Origin: Flavobacteriales bacterium
Lineage (GTDB): Bacteria > Bacteroidota > Bacteroidia > Flavobacteriales_F > PHOS-HE28
Direction: 5' to 3'
NCBI GenBank assembly: GCA_017987895.1
Contig: JAGNSU010000027.1
Span: 1 to 36,971, forward strand
DNA length: 36,971 bases
Under the pieces are notes generated by a model that was not told the DNA's origin, ran no database searches, and was given only the letters and a program-made list of their open reading frames with translations. Both the position numbers and the translations under genes were made by a program. Below, piece after piece: positions 35,524-36,971 of the stretch. Within the stretch, counting starts at the first letter, position 1. Each line of letters starts with the position of its first letter.

Positions 35524-36771
35524 TCAGTGGATGTTGATGCGGTTGTTGCGGTAGTACACCGGAAAGTCCTTGAACATGCTGATGGCATGACGAGCCACCG
35601 TTCTCGAAGAGGAGAACTCGTCCACGAACCGGTACAGGAAGAGTTGCATCACATCGCGGTAGCGTGCTGCCACATCCTGTACGATATTTCCGTAGCGATC
35701 GTAGGGAAGGATCTCGATGCAACCAGCGGCGAGCGCGGTGGGCAGCAACATGTTCGACCCATGCACACCGATCACCACCTGGCTCTGCGCGTAGGCTTGG
35801 CACCAGCGTAGTTCGGTGTCTTTGTCCATTTTCCTCGTGCGAAGATCATCAACACCAGGAACAGGACCACCGCGATCGCCGAGCCCCACGATCGTCGCTT
35901 TCACATCGGGGTAGTGCTTGCGGATGCGTCGCAATGCGGCCATGGCGAGCCGCTCCTGATCGGCGAGGAAGAGCCAACGCGCGAACCCTTTCAGACCGAT
36001 CTTGTTCAACGCACGATGAACGAACTTGAAGAACGGCGATCGCAGCCAGAGGCGGTCCTCCCGCAGCACGAAGGTGATCCGCCGCGGCTGATCCACGAAC
36101 TTCTCCAACGGGAAAGGGGCCACGCCGCAAAAGCGCTCGATGTCCACCTTGCTCTTGTCCGGATGTGCGTAGCCCTTTCCGAGGAACAACTCATCATACC
36201 TGGGCAACTGGTCCTGGACAAAACGATCGATAGCTGTGTACCAACCGTGGGCCTGACCGAGACGTTGGTCCACCAGCCAGACCTCAGCGGTGCCCTTGGG
36301 CACCAACCATTCGAAGCTGCGCGGCAGGATGAGCACAAGGCCCAGATCAGGATGCGCATCCAGATAGTACTGGGCGTTCCAGAGTTTCAGGAGCACATGG
36401 CCATAAAGGAAATCGAGCGTATTGAGCACGACCACGCGCTTGCGCTCACGCAGCACCCGTCGCTCGATGCGTACATCCGCATCGATCGGCGCGCGGAAGC
36501 CTTCCAACAGCGGCGACCATACCCAACCGGCCGCACCCTTGGGGTTGTGCAGATTACCATCCTCCTTCCCTATCGACACGTCGTGATCCACGGCGAAGCC
36601 CACAGGCAGGTCGTGATAGAACGCATATCCGCACGACCGGCATCGGTATTCTCCGAGAACGTGTACGCCTGGGAACACTGTGCCAACGGCGTCCACCTCG
36701 CGTGAACCACAACTCGGGCAGTCGCGGTCGGCGAGCAGCTTCGGTCGGACAGGTACCAAGTGGCGGTCCAT
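35524..36771 (-). CDS. GT61-like protein with N-terminal zinc ribbon
   Basis: 415 aa from the ATG at 36771 (MDRHLVPVRPKLLADRD). A zinc ribbon is visible near residues 18-47: C-P-S-C and C-R-S-C pairs about 23 residues apart. The rest is a two-domain alpha/beta protein. The end contains SQVVIGVHGSNMLLPTALAAG and IEILPYDRYGN, similar to the GVHGAGLTN-type signature of GT61/DUF563 glycosyltransferases. Zinc ribbons are unusual on such enzymes. The gene lies directly after the flippase, within the operon. The function is probably sugar transfer, but the acceptor is unknown. Confidence 0.6.
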   Translation of the reverse strand: MDRHLVPVRPKLLADRDCPSCGSREVDAVGTVFPGVHVLGEYRCRSCGYAFYHDLPVGFAVDHDVSIGKEDGNLHNPKGAAGWVWSPLLEGFRAPIDADVRIERRVLRERKRVVVLNTLDFLYGHVLLKLWNAQYYLDAHPDLGLVLILPRSFEWLVPKGTAEVWLVDQRLGQAHGWYTAIDRFVQDQLPRYDELFLGKGYAHPDKSKVDIERFCGVAPFPLEKFVDQPRRITFVLREDRLWLRSPFFKFVHRALNKIGLKGFARWLFLADQERLAMAALRRIRKHYPDVKATIVGLGDRGGPVPGVDDLRTRKMDKDTELRWCQAYAQSQVVIGVHGSNMLLPTALAAGCIEILPYDRYGNIVQDVAARYRDVMQLFLYRFVDEFSSSRTVARHAISMFKDFPVYYRNNRINIH

Positions 36772-36773
36772 GA

Positions 36774-36971
36774 TCAGTTGGCGCGGTGGAACCTCCAGAA
36801 CGTGCCGATCCCCTTCAGCATCCATCCCAGGTTCACCCGGGTGTGCTTGAAGCAGAGGTCGAGCAGGAAGAGGCTCACCGCGAAGGAAATGATCGTGGCC
36901 CAGATCGCGCCGATGGATCGGTACTCGGGTATCAACAGGTAGTTGATGGCGATGTTGAGCCCAGCTCCGAT
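36774..36971 (-). CDS. Wzx-type polysaccharide flippase, C-terminal fragment
   Basis: The frame is open from the right window edge and gives 65 codons to the stop. Translation begins IGAGLNIAINYLLIPEYRSI and continues with GAIWATIISFAVSLFLLDLCF, the typical final membrane segments of polysaccharide biosynthesis (Wzx/MATE-like) proteins, with the conserved N-x-x-L-I-P-x-x-G/S-x-x-G-A. It exports lipid-linked repeat units across the inner membrane. Only the end is in the window; the stop is two bases before the next ATG. Confidence 0.75.
   Translation of the reverse strand: MGAGLNIAINYLLIPEYRSIGAIWATIISFAVSLFLLDLCFKHTRVNLGWMLKGIGTFWRFHRAN

Overview
The window looks like a chromosomal segment of a GC-rich member of the Bacteroidota, probably Flavobacteriales-like. 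The evidence is a T9SS-type C-terminal sorting domain on a secreted protein, repeated matches to the Bacteroidota -7 promoter motif TAnnTTTG (often with TTG about 17-20 bases upstream), few Shine-Dalgarno sequences, and a CarB that lacks the C-terminal allosteric domain. All names come from reading the sequence; no database search was run.

Layout. (1) 1-5700 is accessory: a membrane-anchored TPR protein cut by the window edge, a 450-base non-coding stretch rich in repeats, and two PIN-like putative nucleases with an unknown membrane protein between them. Three copies of one hairpin repeat lie between these genes. (2) 5779-10108 is a minus-strand run headed by carB. Behind carB come an Imm40-like immunity gene, a relic of a second carB 3' end carrying an inserted palindromic element, a lipoprotein and a secreted protein. 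(3) 10109-18855 is mostly housekeeping: a palindrome cluster, an alpha/beta hydrolase, rpmH, birA, then rsfS-ftsH-DUF2007-cdsA-psd-lipoprotein on the plus strand, facing a minus-strand group of upp, a small membrane protein and a HAD phosphatase. (4) 18845-24491 on the minus strand holds rpsT, radC, wecB, an alpha/alpha-toroid cyclase-like protein, a polysaccharide deacetylase and a FemAB/GNAT-like transferase. (5) 24602-36971 is an exopolysaccharide locus on the minus strand: Wzx flippase (partial), a zinc-ribbon GT61-like protein, glycosyltransferases, a Wzy-like polymerase, a WcaB-like acetyltransferase, a sugar epimerase/dehydratase, a WecG/TagA transferase and a short polyprenyl-phosphate sugar transferase. 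One plus-strand gene for a T9SS-secreted beta-helix protein interrupts it.

Working together. The last two regions fit a Wzx/Wzy-type surface polysaccharide pathway: a lipid-linked first sugar, added sugars (WecB can supply UDP-ManNAc for a WecG/TagA enzyme), acetylation, flipping and polymerisation. cdsA and psd make phosphatidylethanolamine; rsfS, rpmH and rpsT belong to the ribosome; ftsH provides membrane proteolysis.

Most interesting. The 3' end of carB is present twice. The distal copy is diverged mainly at synonymous positions, still open in frame, and interrupted by a palindromic repeat. It sits just beyond an Imm40-like gene whose start codon overlaps the carB stop. This looks like capture of an orphan immunity gene at the end of a housekeeping gene. 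The repeat-bracketed PIN/membrane-protein block is the other candidate for an undescribed accessory system.
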